A program made the position numbers and the translations under genes. From assembly GCF_002234375.1 (NCBI RefSeq), contig NZ_NMQV01000024.1, forward strand, positions 62,001 through 126,000: a stretch of 64,000 nt of DNA, read 5' to 3'. This stretch comes from Pseudomonas fluvialis (lineage in GTDB: Bacteria; Pseudomonadota; Gammaproteobacteria; Pseudomonadales; Pseudomonadaceae). Position 1 is the stretch's first letter; every line of letters begins with the position of its first letter. Of this stretch, positions 42,526 to 51,163 are shown in pieces. The notes under the pieces were generated by a model. The model was not told the origin of the DNA and searched no databases. It was given only the letters and a program-made list of their open reading frames with translations.

Positions 42526-43775
42526 CCGCGCGGCCCCCGCCCCGCGCCCTCGCCCTGCCCTGGCCGCGGCCCGGGTGCGGCTTCACTGGCCGGCTTGGAC
42601 AGGCCCTCGACCACCTCTACCCTGGCGCCGTCCTTGAGGCGATCGGTGCCTTCCAGCACCACCTGCTCACCGACACTGAGCCCGGACAGAATCACGCTGT
42701 GCCGTTCGTCACTGGGGCCGACCTCGACTGCGCGCAGGCTGACCTGCTGGTCCTTGACCACGAAGACGAAGTTGCCCTGGTTGCCGAACTGCACGGCGGC
42801 GACCGGCAGCAGCAGGCTGTCCTTGAGGGTGCTCGCAAGTACCCGCACATTGACGAACTGGTTGGGCAGCAGGTGCTCATCCTGATTGGCGAACTGTGCC
42901 TTGAAGCGCAGGGTGCCGGTCGTGGCATCGATCTGGTTGTCCATGCTCAGCAGTTCGCCGCCGGCCAGACGCTGTTGCTCGCTGCGGTCCCAGGCCTCCA
43001 CGGGCAGGCGCTGGCCAGCACGTACGGCCTCGATCAGTTGCGGCAAGAGGCTTTCGGCCAGGGTGAACTGCACGGCGATCGGCTGGGTCTGGGTGATGGT
43101 CAGCAACGGCGTGCTGTCATTGGCCGCGACCAGATTGCCAACATCCACCTGACGCAACCCGGCCCGGCCACTCAGCGGCGCGCTGATGCGGGTAAATTGC
43201 AGGTTCAGGCGGGCTTCGGCCAGGCTGGCCTGGCTGCTCTTGAGCTGACCACGGTATTGCTCGACCAGCGCGCGTTGGCTGTCCAGGGTCTGCCGGGCAA
43301 TGCTGTCATCCTCGGCCAGTTGCTGATAACGGCGCAGCTCCTGTTCGGCATTGCGCAGTTGCGCCTGGGTTTGAGCCAGGGCGCCCTCAGCCTGCTGCAC
43401 CGCCACTGCATAGGGGCGTGGATCGATCCGCGCCAAGAGCTGGCCCTGCTGCACCGTTTGACCTTCGTTGAAGCCGAGTTCCACCAGTTCGCCGGCCACC
43501 CGGCTGCGAACGCTCACCGTATTCAGCGCGCTGACCGTACCCAGCGCCTTGAGGTAGACGGCAAAGTCACCCTGGCTGACCGTGGCGACACGTACCGGAG
43601 TGACCCCGCCCCAGGCTCCTCTGCCCATGCCCGGGCCCATTCCGGGACCGCCAGCCGGTGCACCACTGCCCTTGCCCTGCCACCAGAAAAAGGCCCCGCC
43701 GAGCAAGATCAGCAGAACCAGCCAGGGCCAGTAACGACGCACGATGGACAGCGGGAATGCAGAGGAAGCAGGCAT
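42522..43775 (-). CDS. muxA: RND membrane fusion protein, MuxA/MdtA-like
   Basis: A 417-residue periplasmic adaptor joining the permeases to OpmB. An N-terminal anchor helix (~12-30) and a Gly/Met-rich linker ([15 protein letters not shown]) precede the lipoyl/barrel-sandwich half-motif [30 protein letters not shown], a coiled-coil hairpin (~105-180) and the second lipoyl half [20 protein letters not shown]. The C-terminus is low-complexity [17 protein letters not shown]. The start is ATG 43775; TTG 43805 is less likely. First gene of the operon; no regulator is adjacent. Confidence 0.92.
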   Translation of the reverse strand: MPASSAFPLSIVRRYWPWLVLLILLGGAFFWWQGKGSGAPAGGPGMGPGMGRGAWGGVTPVRVATVSQGDFAVYLKALGTVSALNTVSVRSRVAGELVELGFNEGQTVQQGQLLARIDPRPYAVAVQQAEGALAQTQAQLRNAEQELRRYQQLAEDDSIARQTLDSQRALVEQYRGQLKSSQASLAEARLNLQFTRISAPLSGRAGLRQVDVGNLVAANDSTPLLTITQTQPIAVQFTLAESLLPQLIEAVRAGQRLPVEAWDRSEQQRLAGGELLSMDNQIDATTGTLRFKAQFANQDEHLLPNQFVNVRVLASTLKDSLLLPVAAVQFGNQGNFVFVVKDQQVSLRAVEVGPSDERHSVILSGLSVGEQVVLEGTDRLKDGARVEVVEGLSKPASEAAPGPRPGQGEGAGRGPRG

Positions 43776-43925
43776 GATCGACCAGTGATAAATAAACGAG
43801 GCCAAACGATAAGCACTCTCGCGTGTCGCGCCTAGTCTCTTTACCCGTCATTTACCTTGGCTAAGCGCTTGTTGGCAAAGGCAAAGCACTGCGTATGCCG
43901 GGCGCTGGTGGTAGCATGCGCGCCC

Positions 43926-44954
43926 ATGCAGATCAGTCATTTCCAAGCACAGCTGGCCAGCCTCGGCGCCAAGCCATGCCATATCGGACGTATCCAGCGG
44001 GCCTGGCTCAAAGGCCTGCCCCTGGACAGTGGTACGCGCCTGCAAAAGGCCGAGAACTTCCTGCCCCTCGCCGTGCGCCAGGGGTTGCCAGCCCTGTCGG
44101 AACAGCTCGATGGCCTGCTGCGCCTGCACAGCCGGCATCCTGCTGCCGATGGCTCCGAGCGCCTGCTGTTGGCCCTGGCCGACGGCCAGCTGGTCGAGAG
44201 CGTGTTGCTGCCGCGTGGCGGCCTGTGTGTGTCGACGCAGATAGGCTGTGCGGTAGGTTGCCGTTTCTGCATGACCGGCAAGAGTGGCCTGCTGCGTCAG
44301 TTGTCGAGCCTGGAACTGCTCGCCCAGCTGGCCCAGGCGCGGCGTCTGCGCGCGGTCAAGAAAGTGGTGTTCATGGGCATGGGCGAGCCGGCGCACAACC
44401 TGGATAACGTACTACAGGCCATCGACTTGATGGCCGGTGATGGTGGTATCGGCCACAAGAACCTGGTGTTCTCCACGGTGGGCGATCCACGGGTCTTCGA
44501 ACGCCTCGGCCAGCGCGAGGTAAAGCCGGCGCTGGCCCTGTCGCTGCACAGCACCTGTCCGGTCAAGCGCCGCGAACTGCTGCCTAATGCCGCACCTCTC
44601 AGCCCGCAAGAACTGGTCGAGCTGGGCGAGGCCTACGCACGCCGGGTGGATTACCCGATCCAATACCAGTGGACCCTGCTCGCCGGAGTCAATGATGGCC
44701 AGGATGAACTGGATGGGCTGCTGCGCCTGCTCAAGGGCAAATTTGCCGTGCTTAACCTGATCCCCTACAACAGTCTGGAGGGCGACAGTTACCAGCGCCC
44801 CTCCGGGGAGCGCATCATCGAGATGGTGCGTTACCTGCACAGCCGCGGCGTGCTTACCAAGGTGCGCAATTCCGCCGGCCAGGATATCGACGGCGGCTGC
44901 GGCCAGTTGCGCGCCCGCGCCGAGCGGCGCATCAAGACCCGGCAGCTTGACTGA
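43926..44954 (+). CDS. RlmN/Cfr-family radical SAM RNA methyltransferase
   Basis: A 342-residue radical SAM enzyme that methylates an RNA adenine by a two-Cys mechanism. The 4Fe-4S motif CxxxCxxC is Cys108/112/115 in IGCAVGCRFCMTG, the SAM-binding GMGEPAHNLDNV follows, and Cys325 in DIDGGCGQLR matches the second catalytic Cys of RlmN. It is shorter at the N-terminus than housekeeping RlmN (~380 residues), and Pseudomonas keeps that one elsewhere with ispG-type neighbours, so this is probably a paralogue. The target base is unknown. ATG 43926 is chosen; the in-frame upstream region is likely non-coding. Confidence 0.85.
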   Translation: MQISHFQAQLASLGAKPCHIGRIQRAWLKGLPLDSGTRLQKAENFLPLAVRQGLPALSEQLDGLLRLHSRHPAADGSERLLLALADGQLVESVLLPRGGLCVSTQIGCAVGCRFCMTGKSGLLRQLSSLELLAQLAQARRLRAVKKVVFMGMGEPAHNLDNVLQAIDLMAGDGGIGHKNLVFSTVGDPRVFERLGQREVKPALALSLHSTCPVKRRELLPNAAPLSPQELVELGEAYARRVDYPIQYQWTLLAGVNDGQDELDGLLRLLKGKFAVLNLIPYNSLEGDSYQRPSGERIIEMVRYLHSRGVLTKVRNSAGQDIDGGCGQLRARAERRIKTRQLD

Positions 44955-45047
44955 TACCCTGCGACGGCCTGCCGCAGCGGGCTTGACGGCTTGCTGCCTG
45001 ACGCCCAGCATGTACTCCCCTGAGTATTTAACTGCCTGGAGCACAGC

Positions 45048-45428
45048 ATGAAGAACGCCCATGATCTGGTTGCCGAAGCCAAAGCGCTGATTCGTGAGGT
45101 CAGCCTGGAACAGGCTGATGCCGCCATTCGTGATGCCGCAGCATTGATCGACGTGCGCGAGCCCGAGGAATTCCAGGCCGGGCACTTGCCCGGGGCGATG
45201 AATATCCCGCGTGGCGTACTGGAGTTTCGCCTGAGTGCGATGCCGGAGCTTGAGGCCCGCGATCTGCCGCTGTTGATCTATTGCAAGACCAGTGGCCGCG
45301 CGGCGCTTGCCGCACGCAGTCTGCAGGAGATGGGCTATCTGCAGGTACAGTCGCTGGCCGGTGGCTTCGATGCCTGGCAGGCCGCTGGCAAGCCGTTGGT
45401 TGCGCCACAACTGCCCAGCTTCGAATAA
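45048..45428 (+). CDS. Rhodanese-like sulfurtransferase
   Basis: A 126-residue single rhodanese domain. The CH2A-like motif LIDVREPEEFQAGHLPGAMNIPRG is at ~33-56 and the active-site loop CKTSGR starts at Cys79, a six-residue loop typical of sulfurtransferases. A short helical N-terminus (1-25) precedes the domain. It moves sulfane sulfur in the cytoplasm. TGGAG is nine bases upstream of the ATG. A small TACTC/GAGTA dyad lies at 45013-45026 in its upstream region. Confidence 0.9.
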   Translation: MKNAHDLVAEAKALIREVSLEQADAAIRDAAALIDVREPEEFQAGHLPGAMNIPRGVLEFRLSAMPELEARDLPLLIYCKTSGRAALAARSLQEMGYLQVQSLAGGFDAWQAAGKPLVAPQLPSFE

Positions 45429-45518
45429 ATCCGGGCTGCGCGAAGCCTGCACAGCCGTTACCATGCGCGCTTTTGCAGCTCGCCACGCCTTGTGCCAATG
45501 CGAGCCGGGTGAGCAGCC

Positions 45519-46844
45519 ATGATCGAGCGTGAACGTCTCCGGCAGATCTTCCGACTGGGCCTGCCGATCATGGGCGGCATGCTCAGCCAGAGCCTGCTCA
45601 ACCTGATCGATGCGGCCATGGTCGGCCATCTCGGGCAAACCTCGCTGGCTGGGGTGGGCATCGGCAGCTACGCCAACTTTATCGCCGTGGCCCTGGTGAT
45701 GGGCCTGGGTGCCTCGGTACAGGCGATGGTGGCGCGGCGCCGTGGCCAGGGACTGCAGGCGGAGCTGGCGGTGCCCTTGAATGCCGGCCTGCTGATCGCC
45801 CTGTTGCTGGCCCTGCCGATTACCCTGTTCGGCGTATTGCAGGCGCCGCGCATCATTGCCCTGCTGAACAACGACAGCGCTGTGCTGGCCGTGGCAGTCG
45901 AGTACTTCGAGTGGCGCGTCCTGGCGGTGCTGGCGGTCGGTCTGAACTTCGCGTTCCGTGGCTATTGGAACGGCAGCCACCGTTCCGGGGTGTACATGCG
46001 CACCCTGGTGATCATGCACCTGGCCAACGTGGTGATCAGCTACAGCCTGATTCACGGACTGTTCGGCCTACCAGTCATGGGCGCACCCGGTGCCGGTCTG
46101 GGTACCAGCATTGCCTTGTACCTGGGCGCGCTGCTGTATGGCTGGCAGACCTGGCAGGCCGGGCGCAGCCAGGGTTTTCTCCGTAAACCTCCAGCGCTTA
46201 TTGAAGTGCAGGCCATGTTGCGCCTGGCCCTGCCCAACTCACTGCAGCAACTGTTCTTCGCCGCCGGCATCACCGCACTGTTCTGGATCATCGGCCAGGT
46301 GGGCACGGCGGAACTGGCGATTGCCCATGTGCTGATCAACCTGGCGCTGTTTCTCATCCTGCCGGGTATCGGCCTGGGCATGGCGGCCACCACCCTGGTC
46401 AGCCAGAGCCTCGGCCAGCAAAACCCCGAGGCCGCCTATCGCTGGGGCTGGGATGTGGCGCGGGTCACCGCGTTGTGCCTGGCACTGCTGGGGGCGCCGT
46501 TCTGGCTGCTGGCTGAGCCGATCCTCGGACTGTTCGTCAGCGACCCGCAACTGATCGAGCTGGGCGCCTGGCCGCTGCGCCTGACCGGCCTGGGCATGGC
46601 GCTGGACGCCGTGGCCCTGGTGCTGACCCAGGCGCTGCTGGGTGCCGGCGCCAGTCGCACGGTGATGCTGGTCAGCCTGGGCAATCAGTGGTTGTTCTTC
46701 CTGCCCCTGGCCTATCTGCTGGGCCCGGTACTGGGCTATGGACTGCTAGCCATCTGGAGCCTGCAAATCATCCAGCGTGGGCTGTCATCGACACTCTTTG
46801 CCCTGATCTGGCAGCGCCGCCAGTGGACGCAGATCCGCCTGTAG
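45519..46844 (+). CDS. MATE-family efflux transporter
   Basis: A 441-residue, twelve-helix multidrug/Na+ or H+ antiporter. Two MatE repeats are visible, the first from LGLPIMGGMLSQSLLNLIDAAMVGHLG (residues ~11-38) and the second from LRLALPNSLQQLFFAAGITALFWIIGQVG (~231-259). The pattern is that of the NorM/DinF branch. The last 60 bases overlap the coding end of the convergent AraC-type gene. Confidence 0.92.
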   Translation: MIERERLRQIFRLGLPIMGGMLSQSLLNLIDAAMVGHLGQTSLAGVGIGSYANFIAVALVMGLGASVQAMVARRRGQGLQAELAVPLNAGLLIALLLALPITLFGVLQAPRIIALLNNDSAVLAVAVEYFEWRVLAVLAVGLNFAFRGYWNGSHRSGVYMRTLVIMHLANVVISYSLIHGLFGLPVMGAPGAGLGTSIALYLGALLYGWQTWQAGRSQGFLRKPPALIEVQAMLRLALPNSLQQLFFAAGITALFWIIGQVGTAELAIAHVLINLALFLILPGIGLGMAATTLVSQSLGQQNPEAAYRWGWDVARVTALCLALLGAPFWLLAEPILGLFVSDPQLIELGAWPLRLTGLGMALDAVALVLTQALLGAGASRTVMLVSLGNQWLFFLPLAYLLGPVLGYGLLAIWSLQIIQRGLSSTLFALIWQRRQWTQIRL

Positions 46845-47600
46845 AAACAGTCGGCCAGGACGCAACAGAATTTGCGATGGGTTCATCCCGGCAAGGCTAC
46901 GAAAGGTGTGGCAGAAGTGCGCCGAGTCACTGAAACCTGCCTGCAACGCGGCATCGGTCAGGCTGGCTCCACCTGCCACCAGGCAACTGGTGACGAACAG
47001 GCGATGCCATTGCCGGTAACGACGAACGGGAATACCCACCTGCTGACTAAACAACTGAGTGAGGCGTGACACGTTCAGCCCAACCGCCGCGGCCAGTTCG
47101 GCGATCTGCCGGTTACAGGCCACATCCTCCTGTATCAGCCTGACTACCCGCGCTATGCGCGGATCGCAGTGCACGGTTGCCGATTGTTGCTGCGGGTTGA
47201 TCAGCCGCTCCAGCCAGGCAGACAGCTCATCCAGCGTGGCGGGCGATGCGGCCTGGCTTTGTTCATGCAGCCAGGCCAGCGCGACATCCTGCTCAGCCAG
47301 TGCACCTCGCACAGGGCCGCGCTGCCATTGCAGGCGGGGTGACAGGTGCTGCAGGTCATGGCCAAACACATCCAGATAGCAGAGCGCGATGCGCCCGCCA
47401 CCCTCTATCACCACCTCTTCACCCACTGGCAGCAACAGGCTGCTGGCTCGCAGGCTATGGCTGCCGCAGCGTGCCAGCAAGGGCGCATCAAGGGCAAACA
47501 GCAAAACACTGGCGGCCAGCTGCAAGTGCACGGCGCCATCCAGTTCGCCGAGGTAGAAGGTGCGCTGTGGCCAGAGGTAAAGGAGGGTGTTGGCAGGCAT
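46785..47600 (-). CDS. AraC-family transcriptional regulator
   Basis: A 271-residue regulator. The N-terminal ~140 residues are a cupin-like sensing domain (LPVGEEVVIEGGGRIALCYLDVFG) and the C-terminal ~100 residues carry two HTH units: IAELAAAVGLNVSRLTQLFSQQVG and LTDAALQAGFSDSAHFCHTFRSLAGMNPSQ. It diverges from the second lipase gene over 202 bases that contain a perfect palindrome, so control of that lipase is a natural guess. ATG 47600 is preferred over an upstream extension. The tail after NPSQI is ~25 residues longer than usual and lies over the MATE gene end. Confidence 0.88.
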   Translation of the reverse strand: MPANTLLYLWPQRTFYLGELDGAVHLQLAASVLLFALDAPLLARCGSHSLRASSLLLPVGEEVVIEGGGRIALCYLDVFGHDLQHLSPRLQWQRGPVRGALAEQDVALAWLHEQSQAASPATLDELSAWLERLINPQQQSATVHCDPRIARVVRLIQEDVACNRQIAELAAAVGLNVSRLTQLFSQQVGIPVRRYRQWHRLFVTSCLVAGGASLTDAALQAGFSDSAHFCHTFRSLAGMNPSQILLRPGRLFLQADLRPLAALPDQGKECR

Positions 47601-47673
47601 GATCGGTCTCCGCGATCCAGCCGATATAGCCCATGGGCCGGCACCCTGGCGTTGTCTGGTTGGCGTTTTGCAC

Positions 47674-47697
47674 GATTTCACCCGTATGGGTGAAATC
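47674..47697. promoter_or_regulatory. Perfect palindrome between araC-type gene and lipase
   Basis: GATTTCACCC (47674-47683) and GGGTGAAATC (47688-47697) are perfect ten-base arms around GTAT. The site is 74 bases upstream of the AraC-type start and 106 bases upstream of the lipase start. This suits an operator controlling either or both genes. AraC proteins usually bind direct repeats, so another regulator or an RNA hairpin is also possible. Confidence 0.6.
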
Positions 47698-47802
47698 GGC
47701 AGTTCTTACAAGTGGCCTGCCCCGGCCTGCTGTTCAGATAGCGTCCACTCCGCTGGCTGTGTGCGGAGCAATAACAACAAAAACGTCACACAGGACATCA
47801 CC

Positions 47803-48738
47803 ATGTCGAAAAAACTCGCTGTCACCCTGGCTGCCGCAGCCCTGGGTTGTTCTCTCACCGTGCAGGCCAACAGCGCCGCCACACGTCATCCGATGGTGCT
47901 GGTGCCGGGCATCTTTGCCTTCGATACGATTGCCGGCATCGACTACTGGTACAAGATTCCCAGCACCCTCAGCCAACAGGGTGGCAAGGTCTATGTGCCG
48001 CGCATCAACGCTTTCGATAGCTCGGTAAAACGTGGCGAAGCGTTGATTGCCCAGCTCGAGGAAATCCGCGCCGCTTCAGCAGGCAAGGTGCAGAAGTTCA
48101 ACCTTGTCGGGCACAGCCAGGGCGGCGTCACGGCGCGCTATGTGCTCAATACCCGTCCCGATCTGGTGGCCTCGGTAACCACTCTGAATACCCCGCACAA
48201 GGGCTCGCCGCTGGCCGACGTGGCCACCGGCATCGCCCCGGCGGGCACGCTGCAGGGGGTTACCTTCGAGGTGTTTGCCAATACCGTGGGTAACCTGGTC
48301 AACCTGATGTCGAACAACCGCAGAAGCCAGGCGGATGTGCGAGCGATGCTTGCCGAGTTCAATCGCCAGGGAGCGGCCGCCAATAACCAGCGCTATCCAC
48401 TGGGTGTGCCCAGTACCGCCTGTGGCGAGGGGCCGGCCAAGGTGCGCGTCAATGGGCATGATGTCCATCTGTTCTCCTGGAGCGGAACCTCGCCGCTGAC
48501 CCATGTGCTGGACATTTCCGACCCTTTGTTTGCCATCACCTCGCTGGCTATCAGTGAGCCCAACGATGGTGTGACTGGGCGCTGCTCCAGCCATTTCGGC
48601 AAGGTTCTCAAGGACAACTACCGGATGAATCACCTGGATGTGAACAATCATGTACTGGGCCTGGTCTCGCTGTTCGAGAGCAACCCCAAGACGTTGATGC
48701 TCAACCATGCCAACCGGCTGAAGAACCTCGGTCTGTAA
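47803..48738 (+). CDS. Second secreted lipase (LipC-like)
   Basis: A 311-residue family I lipase, clearly paralogous to the one at 17.4-18.3 kb. The signal peptide is residues 1-22 (ends VQA). Catalytic Ser105 is in GHSQGG, Asp255 in NDGVTGRC and His277 in RMNHLDVNN; Cys207 and Cys261 form the disulfide. The oxyanion segment reads VPGIFAFD, with Pro where LipA has His (THGM). It has a GHSQG elbow like LipC and Burkholderia-type lipases. CAGGACA precedes ATG 47803. The foldase gene follows by 48 bases. Chain-length preference cannot be read off. Confidence 0.93.
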   Translation: MSKKLAVTLAAAALGCSLTVQANSAATRHPMVLVPGIFAFDTIAGIDYWYKIPSTLSQQGGKVYVPRINAFDSSVKRGEALIAQLEEIRAASAGKVQKFNLVGHSQGGVTARYVLNTRPDLVASVTTLNTPHKGSPLADVATGIAPAGTLQGVTFEVFANTVGNLVNLMSNNRRSQADVRAMLAEFNRQGAAANNQRYPLGVPSTACGEGPAKVRVNGHDVHLFSWSGTSPLTHVLDISDPLFAITSLAISEPNDGVTGRCSSHFGKVLKDNYRMNHLDVNNHVLGLVSLFESNPKTLMLNHANRLKNLGL

Positions 48739-48786
48739 CTGTCTGCGACGCTGGCCCGCGGTCAGCGTCGCACGAGGCCTGCCTCC

Positions 48787-49791
48787 ATGCGTCAACCCTA
48801 CTATTACCTGCTTCTGCCGCTGGCTGCCTGCAGCGGCTTTGCCCTGCTCTGGGCCGTTTTACCGGCGCCGCAGCACCGCATGATCGAGCACCGCGCGACA
48901 GAGATGCCCGCTACCGAACTGCGTCAGATCAACCAGCGTATCCAGGCAGACGCCCGTCTGCAGCAAAGTGTGCCGCCTGCCCTGCCCGCCGGCCTGGCGG
49001 GTGCCAGTCATGGCGTACAACTGGTCACTGATGCTCAAGGGCACTTACACGTCGACGAAGGCTTGCTGCGGCTGTTCGAGTTCTATTTGCTGGCCCTGCA
49101 GGACGAGTCGGTCGCTCAGGTCCTGGCACGTATCCACCATGAACTGACCAGCCAGTTGCAACAGCCAGCCTTGAACCAGGCGCGTGAACTGTTGCAGCGC
49201 TACATCGATTATCGACTGGCCCTGCAGACCTTGCCGGCGCTGGCAGAGACGGCTGATCTGCCTGCCTTGCAGGCGCGTGCAGAGGCTTTGCAAGGGCTGC
49301 GCGAGCGCTATTTTAGCCAGTCCGAGGTGCAGGCGTTATTTGCTCGTGATCAGGCCGAAGAACAACATGTGCTGCGTCACCTGCAGGCCCAGGCAGTTGG
49401 CGCCAGCCCGGCTGAGCTGGCGGCGCTGGATGAGCAGTTGCCCGACGACCTGCGTGAAGCCCGCCGTCAGGCGACACTGCCGGGCGAGCTATATGCCCAG
49501 GTCAGCGATTTGCGCAGCCAGGGTGCGAGTGATGAACAGGTTTACCAGTTGCGTGCCCAGGCGCTAGGCACGGAGGCTGCGGATGAGCTGGCCAAATTGG
49601 ATGCACAGCGTGCGCACTGGCAAACCCGCCTGCGCGACTTCACTCGGGAACGCTTGCAGTTGGACCAGGCCGGGTTGGCGGAAGAAGATCGCCAGGCCGA
49701 GTATCAGGCCTTGCTGAGTCGTCACTTTGCCGAGCACGAGCGGGTCCGCGTGCAGGCATTGAGTGAAGCGGGCTTGTTGCCGGGCGAGTAA
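48787..49791 (+). CDS. Second lipase foldase (Lif), divergent
   Basis: A 334-residue membrane-anchored lipase chaperone partnered with the adjacent lipase. The N-terminal anchor is residues ~7-26. A short linker follows, then the helical chaperone domain rich in Gln, Arg and Leu. The signature RxxFDY(F/C)LxA is altered to RLFEFYLLA at residues 95-103: Arg95 and Tyr100 remain, but the central Phe-Asp is replaced by Glu-Phe. The overall helix pattern (LHHELTSQLQQPALNQARELLQRYIDYR-like segments) and length still match LifO. P. aeruginosa uses one foldase for two lipases, so a second one is notable. Confidence 0.88.
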   Translation: MRQPYYYLLLPLAACSGFALLWAVLPAPQHRMIEHRATEMPATELRQINQRIQADARLQQSVPPALPAGLAGASHGVQLVTDAQGHLHVDEGLLRLFEFYLLALQDESVAQVLARIHHELTSQLQQPALNQARELLQRYIDYRLALQTLPALAETADLPALQARAEALQGLRERYFSQSEVQALFARDQAEEQHVLRHLQAQAVGASPAELAALDEQLPDDLREARRQATLPGELYAQVSDLRSQGASDEQVYQLRAQALGTEAADELAKLDAQRAHWQTRLRDFTRERLQLDQAGLAEEDRQAEYQALLSRHFAEHERVRVQALSEAGLLPGE

Positions 49792-50865
49792 TTAGCGCAA
49801 CAACGCGTCGATGCTGAAACGGTAGGCGCGCAGACGTGGGTTGGCTTGCCGGCTGTAGCGACGGAAATCGATCCCCTGCCCCGGCTGGCTCAGCCGCTGC
49901 TCCAGGCGCAGGCTTTGTGCCGCACTCACCTGACGGAACAGCTTGGCAACCTGGTCCTTGCCGCCATAGTCGGCAAAATCAAGCCCTTTGGCATGGTCAT
50001 GCAGCATGACCAGCGCCCAGGCGCCGAGCGTGAAGTGTCCCGTCACCAGCACTTCTATGTCGCCGGCCCGGTAGGCCTGGAACAAGGCAGTGGAATTGTT
50101 CAGGCCGGTTAGGTGCAGGTCACGCCCAGGCTGACGCCCCAGTTCGCGCGCGGCTTGCAGAACGCCGAAAGCCATCTCGTCGTTGGCCGACCAGACATGG
50201 CTCACCTGCGGGTAGCGCTGTAGCAGGCTGAGGGCCTGTTCATAGGCGCGTTGCCGATTCCATTCGCCATACACCAGTTGGCGCAGCTGTACCTTGGGGT
50301 GAGTCTGCAAAACCGCTTGCAGGCCTGCTTCGCGCAGGGTCGCCGAAGGTGTATTGCGGGCTCCGGAAAAAGCCAGCATTTCGATAGGCGCCTGTGTAGC
50401 GTGCAGTGCCAGCAACCCCTCGGCCATCAAGGCTCCGGCCTGTTGATCATTGACCACCAGGCTGCCGATCCAGTTGGCATGTTTTTCCCGGGAAGCGCCG
50501 GTTCGCGCCTGCTGATCGGCAGTCAGGGTGCTGTGCAGGGCAAACAGCCGGCTTGGCGAATCGGCAAACAGCCTCAGCAACTCCGGACCGACATATTCCT
50601 CGTTGGTAAACAACAGGTAGTCCGGCTGGCGTGTCCGGGTGCGCAGTTCATGGGCCTGCTGCAACATGCGCTGCTTGTTGCGGCCGGCATAAACGACTTC
50701 CAGTTGCAGCCCCAGATCCGTGGCTGCGGCCTGCATGAACTGGCTATAGGTGCGCCAAAAGGGCTCGTCGGCATGTCCGGGATTGAGAAACACCACGCTG
50801 CTGGCCCAGCCGCAGGGCATCCAGTTGACCAGGAGCAACAACAGCGGCAGGCAAAAGCGCGGCAT
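49792..50865 (-). CDS. Orphan periplasmic sugar-type substrate-binding protein
   Basis: A 357-residue periplasmic binding protein of the type I (ribose/LacI-like) fold. The signal peptide covers residues 1-22 (PRFCLPLLLLLVNWMPCGWA). The N-lobe starts SSVVFLNPGHADEPFWRTYSQFMQAAATDLG and the C-lobe has VSHVWSANDEMAFGVLQAARELG. No permease or ATPase gene is close, so it may serve a sensor kinase or chemoreceptor. It ends directly after the lipase foldase stop, on the opposite strand. ATG 50865 is chosen over an in-frame TTG 33 bases upstream. Confidence 0.82.
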   Translation of the reverse strand: MPRFCLPLLLLLVNWMPCGWASSVVFLNPGHADEPFWRTYSQFMQAAATDLGLQLEVVYAGRNKQRMLQQAHELRTRTRQPDYLLFTNEEYVGPELLRLFADSPSRLFALHSTLTADQQARTGASREKHANWIGSLVVNDQQAGALMAEGLLALHATQAPIEMLAFSGARNTPSATLREAGLQAVLQTHPKVQLRQLVYGEWNRQRAYEQALSLLQRYPQVSHVWSANDEMAFGVLQAARELGRQPGRDLHLTGLNNSTALFQAYRAGDIEVLVTGHFTLGAWALVMLHDHAKGLDFADYGGKDQVAKLFRQVSAAQSLRLEQRLSQPGQGIDFRRYSRQANPRLRAYRFSIDALLR

Positions 50866-50944
50866 GATCGGAGCAACGAAGTTGTAAAAGGGCAGCAATT
50901 ATAGTGGGTTTGCTGCAGTGCCCCTATTGAATGCCGCTATGGGA

Positions 50945-50965
50945 GTCATAGCGCTTTGCTATGAC
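50945..50965. promoter_or_regulatory. Perfect inverted repeat upstream of cysI
   Basis: GTCATAGC (50945-50952) and GCTATGAC (50958-50965) surround GCTTT. The site is in the 298-base divergent gap between the binding-protein gene (80 bases away) and cysI (~200 bases away). It looks like an operator, more likely for the binding-protein gene by distance. An A/T-rich block at ~50994-51050 follows, suitable for a CysB-activated cysI promoter, although no CysB site can be assigned. Confidence 0.5.
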
Positions 50966-51163
50966 CGACTGCAAATTCCGGGTTAACGTCGACTTATTCT
51001 TTAAACTTCTTTCCATATGAACAAACATCACTTTTACGCATAAATGTGAGCTGGTATCTTGCGCCGCTCTGCCACGATTGTCGCGCCTGACGCGCCCCGC
51101 CGCCCTGACAGCGGCGCAGCAGAACATCCATGGCCTGACCAGCAGCCTGATCACAGGAAAATC

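Noticed and set aside
47698..47802. Possible sigma-54 promoter in front of the second lipase
   Set aside because: TGGC-type matches are present but none keeps the GG-N10-GC spacing.
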